Source: Gammaproteobacteria bacterium (GTDB lineage Bacteria > Pseudomonadota > Gammaproteobacteria > Magnimaribacterales > Magnimaribacteraceae). Taken from it: a DNA stretch of 27,024 bases. The position numbers were made by a program, and so were the translations under genes. This document shows, one piece after another, positions 1 through 8,687 of the stretch. Each line of letters begins with the position of its first letter. Positions within the stretch are counted from its first letter, which is position 1. The DNA is taken from contig DTSY01000049.1 in the NCBI GenBank assembly GCA_012965075.1, positions 10,158 to 37,181 on the forward strand. The letters run 5' to 3'. The notes under the pieces are model-generated. The model did not search any database, was not told where the DNA came from, and saw only the letters and a program-made list of their open reading frames with translations.

Positions 1-1524
1 GAACATGCAGCTAGGATGAAACTTCAAAACAGATTCTCTACCGGAGTTGATATTGCAAAATATACTTCAGATATTATGCATGCAGATATGGAAGCATATG
101 ATCAAGATCCTTCAAACTACACTCAATCTTTGGGTTGTTGGCACGGCTTTTCTGCTCAACAAATGGTTATGGCTGTGAAAAAATACCAGAAAACAACTTC
201 CAAAAGCTATGTCTACCTAAGTGGCTGGATGGTAGCTGGCTTAAGATCAGAGTTTGGACCTCTTCCTGACCAGAGCATGCATGAAAAGACTGCAGTACCA
301 AGCTTGATAAATGAGATATATACGTTCTTGAAACAAGCTGATGCAAGGGAACTTCAACTTCTATTCCTTAGTCTTGATGAAGCCCGAGAAAAAGGAACTA
401 ATGAGGATGAAATAATCCAACAAATAGATAATTTTGAAACTCATGTGGTACCCATCATTGCAGACATAGATGCAGGATTTGGTAATGAAGAAGCAACTTA
501 TTTACTAGCTAAAAAAATGATTGAAGCAGGTGCTTGTTGCATACAAATTGAGAATCAAGTTTCGGATGCAAAACAGTGTGGTCATCAAGCAGGAAAGGTG
601 ACTGTTCCTCATGAAGATTTCTTATCAAAAATTAATGCAATAAGGTATGCGTATTTAGAGTTAGGGGTAGAAAACGGTTTAATTGTAGCTAGAACAGATT
701 CGCTTGGAGCTGGATTAACGCAAAAAGTTCCTGTTTCTAAAGAACCAGGAGATATTGCTAGTAGATACAATGACTTTCTTGAAACTAAAGAAATTGAGGA
801 TCTAAGTGAACTTACTCAATATGATATTGCTATCCAACAAAATGGAAAATTAGTAAAGCCTGTGAGACTGGAGAATGGTCTATACACTTTTAGAGAAGGG
901 ACAGGTTTTGACAGAGTAATTTTGGATTGTATAACCAGCCTTGAATCGGGTGCTGATTTATTGTGGATAGAAACTGAAAGACCAAATGTTAAGCAAATTG
1001 CTGATATGGTTAAAGAGATTAGAAAGGTGCACCCCCAAGCCAAACTAGTTTATAACAATTCACCTTCTTTCAATTGGACTTTAGCTTTTAGAGAACAGGT
1101 TTTTAATGAATGGTCTGAATCAGGTAAAGATATATCTGAATACCCTGATCCAAAAAAGGAACCAAAAGGCTTAATGGATGAAAAATTTGATAAGTCTGAA
1201 CTGTCTAAAGAGGCAGATAAATTAATCCAAAGGTTCCAAAAGGATGCTGCAAACCAAGCTGGAATATTTCATCACTTAATTACCCTACCTACTTATCACG
1301 ACACAGCGCTTGGAACACATGTGTTAGCTGAAGGTTATTTCGGGGATAAAGGCATGTTGGCTTATGTTAAAGAAATACAACGCAAGGAGATAAGACGTGA
1401 TCTAGCTTCAGTTAAGCACCAAGACTTAGCTGGATCTACAGTTGGCGACGAACACAAAGAATATTTTTCTGGAGACAATGCATTACTGGCTGGAGGTAAA
1501 GGCAGTACTATGGACCGATTTTAG
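1..1524 (+). CDS. aceA: Isocitrate lyase, large (Pseudomonas-type) form, 5' end cut by window
   Basis: Cleaves isocitrate to glyoxylate and succinate in the glyoxylate shunt, allowing growth on acetyl-CoA from fatty acids or acetate. The reading frame is open from base 1: the first five codons read EHAAR before the ATG at 16, and this matches the segment preceding the equivalent Met in the roughly 530-residue P. aeruginosa enzyme (recalled as YAARM). The ATG at 16 is therefore internal, and about 25-30 N-terminal residues lie outside the window. The catalytic-loop signature KQCGH is at 571-585, with the active Cys codon at 577-579. Other family blocks visible are VVPIIADIDAGFGN, ARTDSLGAG, LLWIETERP, YNNSPSFNW and AGIFHHLITLPTYH. 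It is convergent with nqrM, leaving 16 bases between the stops, and no terminator is evident there. The enzyme is expected to be a cytosolic Mg2+-dependent tetramer. Confidence 0.96.
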   Translation, partial: EHAARMKLQNRFSTGVDIAKYTSDIMHADMEAYDQDPSNYTQSLGCWHGFSAQQMVMAVKKYQKTTSKSYVYLSGWMVAGLRSEFGPLPDQSMHEKTAVPSLINEIYTFLKQADARELQLLFLSLDEAREKGTNEDEIIQQIDNFETHVVPIIADIDAGFGNEEATYLLAKKMIEAGACCIQIENQVSDAKQCGHQAGKVTVPHEDFLSKINAIRYAYLELGVENGLIVARTDSLGAGLTQKVPVSKEPGDIASRYNDFLETKEIEDLSELTQYDIAIQQNGKLVKPVRLENGLYTFREGTGFDRVILDCITSLESGADLLWIETERPNVKQIADMVKEIRKVHPQAKLVYNNSPSFNWTLAFREQVFNEWSESGKDISEYPDPKKEPKGLMDEKFDKSELSKEADKLIQRFQKDAANQAGIFHHLITLPTYHDTALGTHVLAEGYFGDKGMLAYVKEIQRKEIRRDLASVKHQDLAGSTVGDEHKEYFSGDNALLAGGKGSTMDRF

Positions 1525-1540
1525 GTTCTAGGTAATTTCT

Positions 1541-1711
1541 TTATTTACACTTAGCTGGATCGCCCCCACATATCTCACAGTCTCCGATTTCTCCCATAGT
1601 CTTGAGGCCACCACATGACCCTGCTATAGGTTTTCTTCCAAAAACTACACCAATAGACATGGCTATGAATATCAGAAGAAGGATACTAAAGGTGATTAGA
1701 ACGGTGCTCAT
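1541..1711 (-). CDS. nqrM: NqrM, Na+-NQR maturation factor (DUF539), 56 aa
   Basis: This small gene encodes 56 residues, read from the ATG at 1711-1709 to TAA at 1543-1541. The N-terminal half (about residues 4-24) is one hydrophobic membrane segment. It is followed by the family signature FGRKPIAGSCGGL and a Cys-rich tail, DCEICGGDPAKCK. The four cysteines are C33, C45, C48 and C55. In characterised species NqrM (DUF539) is needed to assemble active Na+-NQR, probably by delivering iron to the NqrD/NqrE centre. It lies 19 bases after apbE and is last in the nqr block, the usual place in Vibrio. A short purine stretch (AAGAA) sits directly before the start. At 56 residues it is slightly shorter than most homologues because the tail after the last Cys is almost absent. 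Identification is confident from both sequence and position. Confidence 0.95.
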   Translation of the reverse strand: MSTVLITFSILLLIFIAMSIGVVFGRKPIAGSCGGLKTMGEIGDCEICGGDPAKCK

Positions 1712-1730
1712 TTCTTAATTGTAAAGTTGA

Positions 1731-2723
1731 TTAGAACCATTTTGAAGTTTTTAGAACTAAATTACCTTCCTCTTTTACTATATAAAGAGACTTAATGTGA
1801 TTTTTATTGGAGTATTCTAGGCCTTTTTCTAAGCCCATAACATTTAAAGCAGTAGCTAATGCATCTGCTTTCATTACATTTTCTGCTATTACTGAGACTG
1901 AGACGTGCTTCTTATTAATCGGCTTGAAAGTAATAGGATCAATAGTATGAGATACAAGGTTACCTTCTCGACGGGAAAAATTTCTATACTCTCCAGATGT
2001 TGCCAAGGATAGATTTTCATATTCCTTAGAAGATAAAGTTAATATAGGAGGGCTAGCTAAATCAGGGTTTTCTATTGCTACTAACCAAGGCTGATCGGAT
2101 GATTTGTGACCTTTGTATTTAATTTCTCCTCCCAATTCAATGAAATATGAATCAATAGCGTAAGAATCTAAATAAGAGGACAATAAATCTATAGCAAAGC
2201 CTTTAGCAACAGCAGACATATCCAAATAAACATCATTCAAGCGTTTAATTCTTTTATTTTCTGAATCCACTTTATAAGAACTGCAGCTAATTTGATCCCT
2301 CAGTTCCATTAATTTACTGCCGTCATAAGAATCGGCTAGTTCAGGAGGTCCGAATCCATAATAATTTACAAAATATCCAATACTTATATTGAAAGAACCT
2401 TCTGTGGCCAAACAAGTTTCTTGAGAGAAGACTGCAACTTTAAGAAAATTATCTGAAACATAAACCCATTCATCTATGTTTGATCGATTTAGTTCAGAAA
2501 TAGAAGAGGATTTAAGATAAGTTGACATTTCTTCATTAACGGAATTCAACACATTAAAAATATTGCCTTCTGCATCACTACCATCATAATTAATGAGAAC
2601 TACTTTATAGGTAGTACCCATAATTTCTCCGCGAAATGTAACTAAACTATTTCTTTCCCAAGTGAAGAAAACTATTACTGCTAATGAGATTATTAATAAG
2701 AGCAGCGAAAATTTTTTTTTCAA
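1731..2723 (-). CDS. apbE: FAD:protein FMN transferase ApbE (flavin loading of NqrB/NqrC)
   Basis: ApbE transfers FMN from FAD onto a Thr of target proteins on the outer face of the membrane. Its gene here follows nqrF, so NqrB and NqrC are the likely substrates. Visible motifs are GEIMGTTYKV (about 32-41), SISELNRS, YLDMSAVAKGFAIDL (Mg/FAD region), ELGGEIKYKG, WLVAIENPD, ATSGEYRNF, HTIDP and ADALATALNVMG. The length of 330 aa is normal. The N-terminus (about residues 4-22) is a hydrophobic signal or anchor segment. It has no Cys, so the lipobox found in many ApbE proteins is missing. The start is TTG at 2723-2721: no ATG or GTG lies between it and the in-frame stop at 2744-2742, and the next ATG (Met35) would remove both the export signal and part of the first motif. 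After HTIDP the usual TG is TF. The gene is separated from nqrF by 18 bases. Confidence 0.95.
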   Translation of the reverse strand: MKKKFSLLLLIISLAVIVFFTWERNSLVTFRGEIMGTTYKVVLINYDGSDAEGNIFNVLNSVNEEMSTYLKSSSISELNRSNIDEWVYVSDNFLKVAVFSQETCLATEGSFNISIGYFVNYYGFGPPELADSYDGSKLMELRDQISCSSYKVDSENKRIKRLNDVYLDMSAVAKGFAIDLLSSYLDSYAIDSYFIELGGEIKYKGHKSSDQPWLVAIENPDLASPPILTLSSKEYENLSLATSGEYRNFSRREGNLVSHTIDPITFKPINKKHVSVSVIAENVMKADALATALNVMGLEKGLEYSNKNHIKSLYIVKEEGNLVLKTSKWF

Positions 2724-2741
2724 GCCTAAAAAAATTACAGA

Positions 2742-3980
2742 TTAACTACCAAAATCATCAAACCTTATAGCTTCCGGTTCGACACCCAAATCATCTAACA
2801 TTCCAAAAACTGCGGTCATCATTGCAGGTGGTCCACACATATAATATTCACAATCTTCTGGGGCTTGATGATCGTTCAAATATTCATCTAATATCACTTG
2901 ATGTATGAAACCCGTTGACCCTTCCCAATTATCTTCTGGTAAAGGATTATCTAAAGCAAGAGTCCAATTAAAATTTTCGTATTTCATAGCCAAATCATCA
3001 TATTCTTCTTTATAAAAAACTTCTTTTAGGCTCCTGGCCCCGTAATAAAAAGTAATTTTTCTATGGGTATTAATTCTTAGTAATTGATCAAAAATATGTG
3101 ATCTCATAGGTGCCATACCTGCTCCTCCACCTATAAAGATCATTTCAGCTTCACTCTTGTTAGCGTAGAAGTCTCCAAAAGGTCCAAAGATGGTTAATTT
3201 GTCACCTGGCTTTAAATTGAATAAGTAAGAGGTCATCTCACCTGGAGGGTAATCTGTTCCAAGAGGAGGAAGTTCTATTCTTACATTAAATTTCATTATT
3301 CCCTTTTCTTCAGGATAATTTGCCATTGAATATGCTCTGATTACAGTTTCTTTAATTGAAATAGAGTTATCTCGAAAGTTAAACCTTTCCAAGTCTTGAT
3401 TAAATTTTTTATCAATATCAAAATTCTTAAAATCTATATCACTAGGGGGAATCTCCATTTGAACATACCCCCCTGCCCTAAATGCTACTTCTTCCCCTTC
3501 GGGTAATTTAAGTATTAATTCTTTGATAAAAGTAGCTACATTTTCATTAGATAAAACCTCACATTCCCATTTCCGAGCACCAAAAACCTCATCAGGTACT
3601 CTTATTTTCATGTTATCTTTCACAGTTAGTTGGCAGGATAGCCTCCAACCTTCTTTTTTTTCTCGGTGTGTAAAGTAATCTTCTTCATTAGTTAGGATTG
3701 ATCCCCCTCCTTCTAAAATCATGCACTTACATTGTGCACATGTTCCCTTTCCACCACAGGCAGACGATAGGAACATATTCTGGCTGGCTAAAGTTTGAAG
3801 TAATTTATCTCCAGCTGGGACTGTTAATGTTCTATCTGGATCTTCATTTAATTGTATTTCTATATCTCCAGAAGCTATTAAAAATTTTCTTGAAACAAGT
3901 ATTACTATAACCATTAAATTTATAGCTAGAGTAAAAGCTATTACTCCTAGAAATATATCGTTTTGAATCAATCCAGTCAT
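2742..3980 (-). CDS. nqrF: Na+-translocating NADH:quinone reductase subunit F (NADH-oxidising, 2Fe-2S, FAD)
   Basis: This subunit accepts the hydride from NADH onto FAD and passes electrons to its own 2Fe-2S centre. There is one N-terminal membrane helix (about 8-30). The ferredoxin domain follows with cluster ligands C75, C81, C84 and C116, in the same spacing as Vibrio NqrF. Next come the FAD-binding motif RAYSMANYP (215-223), the NADH-binding motif GGGAGMAP (284-291), CGPP with C382, and the terminal DDFG. I chose the ATG at 3980-3978, giving 412 aa. This fits the family length (408 in V. cholerae) and places the start two bases after the nqrE stop (TAA TT ATG). A GTG 14 codons upstream is possible, but it would add a non-homologous extension inside nqrE. 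Confidence 0.97.
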   Translation of the reverse strand: MTGLIQNDIFLGVIAFTLAINLMVIVILVSRKFLIASGDIEIQLNEDPDRTLTVPAGDKLLQTLASQNMFLSSACGGKGTCAQCKCMILEGGGSILTNEEDYFTHREKKEGWRLSCQLTVKDNMKIRVPDEVFGARKWECEVLSNENVATFIKELILKLPEGEEVAFRAGGYVQMEIPPSDIDFKNFDIDKKFNQDLERFNFRDNSISIKETVIRAYSMANYPEEKGIMKFNVRIELPPLGTDYPPGEMTSYLFNLKPGDKLTIFGPFGDFYANKSEAEMIFIGGGAGMAPMRSHIFDQLLRINTHRKITFYYGARSLKEVFYKEEYDDLAMKYENFNWTLALDNPLPEDNWEGSTGFIHQVILDEYLNDHQAPEDCEYYMCGPPAMMTAVFGMLDDLGVEPEAIRFDDFGS

Positions 3981-3982
3981 AA

Positions 3983-4594
3983 TTACAAAATAATTCCACC
4001 AAACGACATAAATGCAAAACACATTAAGCCTACCGTAATAAATGTTATTCCTAAGCCTTGCAATCCTTCAGGAACGTCTGCGTATTTAAGTCTCTCTCTC
4101 ACTCCAGCTAATGCCAATATAGCTAATGCCCATCCAGCTCCGGCACCGAAACCATAAACTATACTTTCAGTGAAGGTGTAACTTCTCTCCACCATAAATA
4201 ATGAAGCTCCTAAAATGGCACAATTAACTGTTATTAGAGGTAAAAAAGATCCTAAAGCGTTGTATAAAACTGGTACATATTTATCTAAGATCATCTCCAA
4301 GATTTGAACTACAGCAGCAATAATTCCTATATAGGTTATTAGCCCTACAAACTCTAGGTCAGAATTTGGTATGCCCATCCAAGATAAAGCTCCAGGTTTT
4401 AGAAAATTTAAATAAATAAAGTTATTAATCGGCACGGTAATGGTTAAAACAACAATCACCGCCATTCCCAGTCCACCTGCTGCTTTAATGCTTTTGGATA
4501 TGGCCAGAAAAGTGCACATACCAAGAAAATAAGCTAAGGCAATGTTTTCTATAAATACAGCCGTAATAAAAAGATTTAGGTAGTATTCAAACAT
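3983..4594 (-). CDS. nqrE: Na+-NQR subunit E, membrane
   Basis: An integral membrane subunit of 203 aa (V. cholerae NqrE is 198) with about six hydrophobic segments. With NqrD it holds the intramembrane iron-sulfur centre that carries electrons across the membrane between NqrF and NqrC. The two Cys ligands are conserved: C27 in FLGMCTF and C125 in TVNCAILGA. Other recognisable blocks are FIENIALAYFLG, VQILEMILDKY, YGFGAGAGWALAILALAGVRE and GLGITFITVGLM. The start is two bases after the nqrD stop, in the same TAATTATG arrangement seen at the nqrE/nqrF junction, so translational coupling is likely. Confidence 0.97.
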   Translation of the reverse strand: MFEYYLNLFITAVFIENIALAYFLGMCTFLAISKSIKAAGGLGMAVIVVLTITVPINNFIYLNFLKPGALSWMGIPNSDLEFVGLITYIGIIAAVVQILEMILDKYVPVLYNALGSFLPLITVNCAILGASLFMVERSYTFTESIVYGFGAGAGWALAILALAGVRERLKYADVPEGLQGLGITFITVGLMCFAFMSFGGIIL

Positions 4595-4596
4595 AA

Positions 4597-5271
4597 TTAA
4601 ACTCTTGTTCCTGCTTCCTTAGTTTCAAGATTATTCCTTGCTACTCTATATTCTGGTTCTTCAATTTGTTCTGTTTTCCAACTTCTTAACAACCATATAA
4701 ATAAACCAATAATTAAAAAGGAACTTGAGGATAGAACCATATAGTTGTTCCCTAGATACCAACCCCCATTTTGGGTTAAAACAAGAATCTCATAACCAAA
4801 TAAAGTACCTGCGCCTAAAAATTCTCTTATTGTTGCTACTACGATCAAAATAAGACTATATCCGAGACCATTTCCAAGACCGTCAAGAAAACTTAACCAG
4901 GGGCCGTTTTGCATAGCAAAAGCTTCAGCTCTTCCCATGACAATACAATTGGTTACGATCAAAGCTACAAATACTCCAATGGTCTTACTATTCTCATAGT
5001 CATAAGCTTTTAGTAATTCATCAACAACAACAACTAGAGAAGCTATTATCGTTATTTGCACTATCATTCGAACATTTGTTGGTATTTGGTTTCTTATAAC
5101 TGAAACAACTAGATTGGATAGACAAATCACTGCAGTTAATGCAATACACATTAATAAAGTTGGGTATAAATTTGTGGTTACAGCCAAAGCTGAACAAATC
5201 CCTAAAATCTGTAAGGCTATAGGATTATCATTAAAAATTGGATTTAGAAGAATCTCTCTACTTTTAGACAT
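4597..5271 (-). CDS. nqrD: Na+-NQR subunit D, membrane
   Basis: An integral membrane subunit of 224 aa and partner of NqrE in the inverted-repeat pair at the core of the complex. It carries the matching Cys ligands of the intramembrane iron-sulfur centre, C26 (LGICSAL) and C109 (VTNCIVMGRAEAF). Family blocks include NPIALQILG, RMIVQITIIASLV, DGLGNGLGYS and REFLGAGTLFG. About six membrane segments are visible, ending in a short charged cytoplasmic tail. The ATG overlaps the end of nqrC by 8 nt (ATGTCTAA), so coupling to nqrC translation is likely. Confidence 0.97.
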   Translation of the reverse strand: MSKSREILLNPIFNDNPIALQILGICSALAVTTNLYPTLLMCIALTAVICLSNLVVSVIRNQIPTNVRMIVQITIIASLVVVVDELLKAYDYENSKTIGVFVALIVTNCIVMGRAEAFAMQNGPWLSFLDGLGNGLGYSLILIVVATIREFLGAGTLFGYEILVLTQNGGWYLGNNYMVLSSSSFLIIGLFIWLLRSWKTEQIEEPEYRVARNNLETKEAGTRV

Positions 5272-6073
5272 TTAAACTCTCCTTTCTTTCTATTTCTTCT
5301 TTTAGCCTATTCAAAAATTTAGCGTAGCCTAATTCCCCTAACCAAAAAGAAAGCATATTGGAAACTCCTCTGCTGGTGATAGTAGCTCCAGACAATCCAT
5401 CCACTTGGTATTTCTTTTCTGGGGACTCAGGGTCTACTAACCCTTTAATGACTTCAATTTTTATTTCCCCTGTAGAAGAATATATATTTTTTCCTTTCCA
5501 TTGTGATTTCCAGCGAGGATTATCTACTTCTGCACCTAGTCCTGGTGTTTCTTTATGAGAAAAATATTCCAATCCAATTATTGTATTTAAGTCAGATTCA
5601 ATAGCCAAATAACCATACAAAGTGCCCCAAAGACCAAGTCCACGAACAGGAAGAATAATGGCTTTTATTTCATTTTCTTCTTTATAAATATAAATCTTTT
5701 TAAAATTCTCTCTTCTTTTTAAAGAGCTTATATCCACGTCAGTCGTTAATTTAATAGAGGTTAGAGGATCTCTAGAATAATCCTCAGCTTCAAATTTCTT
5801 TCCATCAAAACTTTTTGGATCCAGAGAATCTTCATATTCGCCTGTATCAAGATTTACAACTCGTTCTTCAATAGCTGAAAAAAGCTCTTCAATACTTTTC
5901 TGGTTTGTCAAAAGACCAGCTGAAGAAAGGATCTTAGATTGCTGATCTTTTTGTTTAAGATATTTTTGTTGGTCTCTTAATCCTACAGCCGCTGAAGAAA
6001 TAATAACTGAACAAACTAAGCAAAGAGAAATGCCAACAAATAAAGTTTTAACCAATGTATCGTTTTTATTCAT
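5264..6073 (-). CDS. nqrC: Na+-NQR subunit C (covalent FMN)
   Basis: This subunit has one N-terminal membrane anchor (about residues 9-30) followed by an extracytoplasmic flavin domain; the total is 269 aa. The flavinylation motif is SGATIT, with the predicted FMN-bearing residue Thr231. It lies in DGLSGATITSRGV, which is typical of NqrC/RnfG. Other blocks are GLGLWGTLYGYLAI and ETPGLGAEV. FMN would be attached by the ApbE encoded in the same block. The gene overlaps nqrB at its 5' end (ATGAATAA, 8 nt) and nqrD at its 3' end by 8 nt. Confidence 0.97.
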   Translation of the reverse strand: MNKNDTLVKTLFVGISLCLVCSVIISSAAVGLRDQQKYLKQKDQQSKILSSAGLLTNQKSIEELFSAIEERVVNLDTGEYEDSLDPKSFDGKKFEAEDYSRDPLTSIKLTTDVDISSLKRRENFKKIYIYKEENEIKAIILPVRGLGLWGTLYGYLAIESDLNTIIGLEYFSHKETPGLGAEVDNPRWKSQWKGKNIYSSTGEIKIEVIKGLVDPESPEKKYQVDGLSGATITSRGVSNMLSFWLGELGYAKFLNRLKEEIERKESLNV

Positions 6074-7280
6074 AATTAGCCTGAATTTTTAATCTTTTCT
6101 TAATATTAGATTCCTTCACATAATGATCTATTAGAGGTGAAAAAAGATTAGCAAATAGGATCGCTAACATCATGCCTTCAGGAAATGCAGGATTTATGAC
6201 CCTTATAAGCACGACCATAATTCCTATTAAAATCCCATAAATCCATCTTCCAGGATTAGTATGCGATCCGGTTACGGGTTCCACAGCCATAAAAGCTAGG
6301 CCGAACGCATATCCGCCAATCACTATATGCCAGATAAAAGTAACACTAAACATAGGATTAGTATCTGACCCTATAGAATTAAATAATATGGAAGTAGTTA
6401 AGGTACCTATCAACACCCCAATAACAATCCTCCAAGAAGCGACTCTAGTCCACAAAAGCAATAGAAGCCCTAATAAAATAAATAAGGTTGAGGTTTCTCC
6501 CGCAGATCCAGGAATACTTCCAACAAAAGCTTCAAACCAGGAGTAATTGACCTGAATACCATTTAGTCCTTCTTGTGCGCCTATTCCTAAAATTGTTGGC
6601 GAGCTATAACCATCTAAGGCAGTCCATACAGAGTCGCCTGACCAATAAGTAGGATAAGCGAAATAAAGAAAAACCCTGCCAGTAAGAGCTGGGTTTAAAA
6701 AGTTTTTACCTGTTCCTCCAAATATTTCTTTTCCTATTACGATACCAAAACTAATTCCAACCGCAACCTGCCAAAGTGGTACATCAGGAGGGCAACAAAG
6801 AGCAAATAAGATGGTTGTAACAAAGGCTCCTTCGCTTATCTCATGGTTCCTAATAGTAGCAAATAACATCTCCCAGGCTATTGCAACAATAAATGTAACT
6901 GCATAAATAGGAAGGAAATAACATGCTCCAAACCAAAGACAATCTATGAAACTAGTAGGATCATAGTTACAAACTAAATTGATAAATATGAAATGCCAGT
7001 CTTCAGTAAATTTTCCGCCCCCTTCTGCAGCTCCAGAAAGAGCTTGAAAACCTATGTTATACATTCCATATATAACAGCTGGTATAGTTGCTGCCATGAC
7101 CGTTACCATTATTCTTTGAACATTAGATGAGTCTCTAATATGCAACAACCCAAAGGTTCTTCTACTAGATGAATAAAAGAAATTTTCTATAACATCAAAA
7201 ATTACCCACCACTTTTCATATTTTCCACCACTAGAAAACCTAGGTTTTAAGTTGTCAAAGACCTTTCTTAGTCTATCCAC
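6066..7280 (-). CDS. nqrB: Na+-NQR subunit B (main membrane subunit, covalent FMN)
   Basis: The largest membrane subunit at 404 aa (about 415 in Vibrio). A cytoplasmic N-terminal stretch (GGKYEKWW, about 18-25) is followed by roughly ten hydrophobic helices. The conserved FMN-attachment region is PGSAGETSTL, where Thr263 is the likely acceptor by comparison with other NqrB proteins (inference). Other family motifs are GKEIFGGTGKNFLNPALTGR (182-201), RNHEISEGAFVTT and EPVTGSHTNPGRW. NqrB carries the ion path and the riboflavin/quinone site. The start codon is GTG (7280-7278), three bases after the nqrA stop. A Shine-Dalgarno-like GAGGGG lies inside the last nqrA codons, which favours this start. 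Confidence 0.97.
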   Translation of the reverse strand: MDRLRKVFDNLKPRFSSGGKYEKWWVIFDVIENFFYSSSRRTFGLLHIRDSSNVQRIMVTVMAATIPAVIYGMYNIGFQALSGAAEGGGKFTEDWHFIFINLVCNYDPTSFIDCLWFGACYFLPIYAVTFIVAIAWEMLFATIRNHEISEGAFVTTILFALCCPPDVPLWQVAVGISFGIVIGKEIFGGTGKNFLNPALTGRVFLYFAYPTYWSGDSVWTALDGYSSPTILGIGAQEGLNGIQVNYSWFEAFVGSIPGSAGETSTLFILLGLLLLLWTRVASWRIVIGVLIGTLTTSILFNSIGSDTNPMFSVTFIWHIVIGGYAFGLAFMAVEPVTGSHTNPGRWIYGILIGIMVVLIRVINPAFPEGMMLAILFANLFSPLIDHYVKESNIKKRLKIQANYE

Positions 7281-7283
7281 CGT

Positions 7284-8636
7284 TTACCCCTCAACCTCAA
7301 TGGTGGTTAATCTTTCTCTTAATAAGTAGCCAAAATCATACTTTGAAGGACAGACAAAACTACAAAGAGCCAAGTCTTCTTCGTCTAGTTCTAAAACACC
7401 CAAGGACTGTAACTCTTGCGTATCCCCTACTGCTAATCCTCTGAGTAAAGGTGTTATGAGTAAATTCAATGGAAAAACTTCCTCATAAACTCCGAGTGGA
7501 AGAATGGCTCTGTCTGGGCCATACATTCTTGCTTTGATATTAAATTTTTTATTTTTAATTAAAGAAGAAATAAAAAGACCCAATTTTGAATATCTTTGCC
7601 AACCTAATAATGCCCAATCAAATAACTCCCTGTCTGAAGAGTTAGGCTCCTCGATTGCACAAATTTGATTATGGTATCTGCCTATATAGGCGTAGGGCCC
7701 TATTGCTTCCCTTCCATTAATTACAGATCCACTTACAACCCGGTTTTCTGATTGACTTAATTCTCCTGCACAAATCTCATCAATACAAGCTCCTATTCTG
7801 GTGGAGATAATTCTTGGATTTTCAATTTTTGGCCCTGATAGACATATGTATTTGCTTGTTGAAATCTTCCCTTCACTAAAGAAAGAGCCAATTAAAATTA
7901 CATCTGAATAACTAATGTGCCAATTTATATTGTCTAAAGATGCCGGAGAAATGAAATGCATGTGAGTTCCTACTAAACCCGATGGATGAGGCCCATAAAA
8001 AACATGTTCATGTGTGTTTTCTTCTTGTTTGAATGTAAGAGAACTGTCTTTTTTTATGCACAAATGAACTGGGCTACCTGACAAAAGTCTTATTGCTGAG
8101 AGCCCTAATTCAAAATCATCTAAATGACTAGAAATAATTAATTCTGGATCTATCGAAAGAGGGTTAGTGTCCATACAATTAATAAAAATTGATTTAGGTT
8201 CAGAATCGATGGTCGGAATTTTGCTAAAGGGTCTTGTCCTAAAAGATGTCCATAGACCAGATTGGATTAAGTTTTTTCGAATGGAAGTTGAAGTTTGATT
8301 AGATAAATCATCAGTTTTAATAGATGAAAAGGAAATTTCTTCTTCATTTGTATCAAGCTGTATAACGACAGATTGCAAAACCCTCTTTTCCCCTCTATTT
8401 ATAGACTCTACAACCCCTCCTCCAGGTGAAGTAAATATTACCCCAGGATTTTTTTTATCTTCAAATATAGGTTGACCAATTTTTACGTGATCTCCTTCGT
8501 TGACAAACATAAGGGGTTTTAGACCATGGAAATCAGAACCTACAAGAGCAACAGATCTTGGGGTTTTAAAGTCAGTAATCTTGTGTTCAGGAGAACCAGA
8601 GATAGGAACATCTAAACCTTTTCTTATTTTTTTCAT
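7284..8636 (-). CDS. nqrA: Na+-NQR subunit A (cytoplasmic)
   Basis: The cytoplasmic subunit of 450 aa (about 446 in Vibrio), with no membrane segment. The N-terminus KKIRKGLDVPISGSPE matches the family pattern xIKKGLDLPIxGxP. It is followed by a biotin/lipoyl-like barrel (about 40-100: GDHVKIGQPIFEDK, FTSPGGGVV) and the family block GPHPSGLVGTHMHFI. Further on are NGREAIGPYAYIGRYHNQI and the C-terminal ALCSFVCPSKYDFG. The subunit is implicated in quinone binding. A good ribosome-binding site, AGAGGGG, directly precedes the ATG at 8636. This is the first nqr gene, after an 86-base gap that carries a likely promoter of its own. Confidence 0.97.
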   Translation of the reverse strand: MKKIRKGLDVPISGSPEHKITDFKTPRSVALVGSDFHGLKPLMFVNEGDHVKIGQPIFEDKKNPGVIFTSPGGGVVESINRGEKRVLQSVVIQLDTNEEEISFSSIKTDDLSNQTSTSIRKNLIQSGLWTSFRTRPFSKIPTIDSEPKSIFINCMDTNPLSIDPELIISSHLDDFELGLSAIRLLSGSPVHLCIKKDSSLTFKQEENTHEHVFYGPHPSGLVGTHMHFISPASLDNINWHISYSDVILIGSFFSEGKISTSKYICLSGPKIENPRIISTRIGACIDEICAGELSQSENRVVSGSVINGREAIGPYAYIGRYHNQICAIEEPNSSDRELFDWALLGWQRYSKLGLFISSLIKNKKFNIKARMYGPDRAILPLGVYEEVFPLNLLITPLLRGLAVGDTQELQSLGVLELDEEDLALCSFVCPSKYDFGYLLRERLTTIEVEG

Positions 8637-8687
8637 CCCCTCTCTTGAGGTGAAGTTAATACTTAAGGAGCAGTAAAATCCGCGCGT

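Noticed and set aside
16..18. ATG at base 16 as the aceA start
   Set aside because: The frame continues upstream to the window edge, and the preceding residues match internal sequence of the homologous enzyme, so the true start lies outside.
3981..4022. Upstream GTG start extending nqrF by 14 codons
   Set aside because: The extension overlaps nqrE, has no family similarity, and makes the protein longer than usual. The ATG at 3980 fits the NqrF N-terminus and the two-base spacing.
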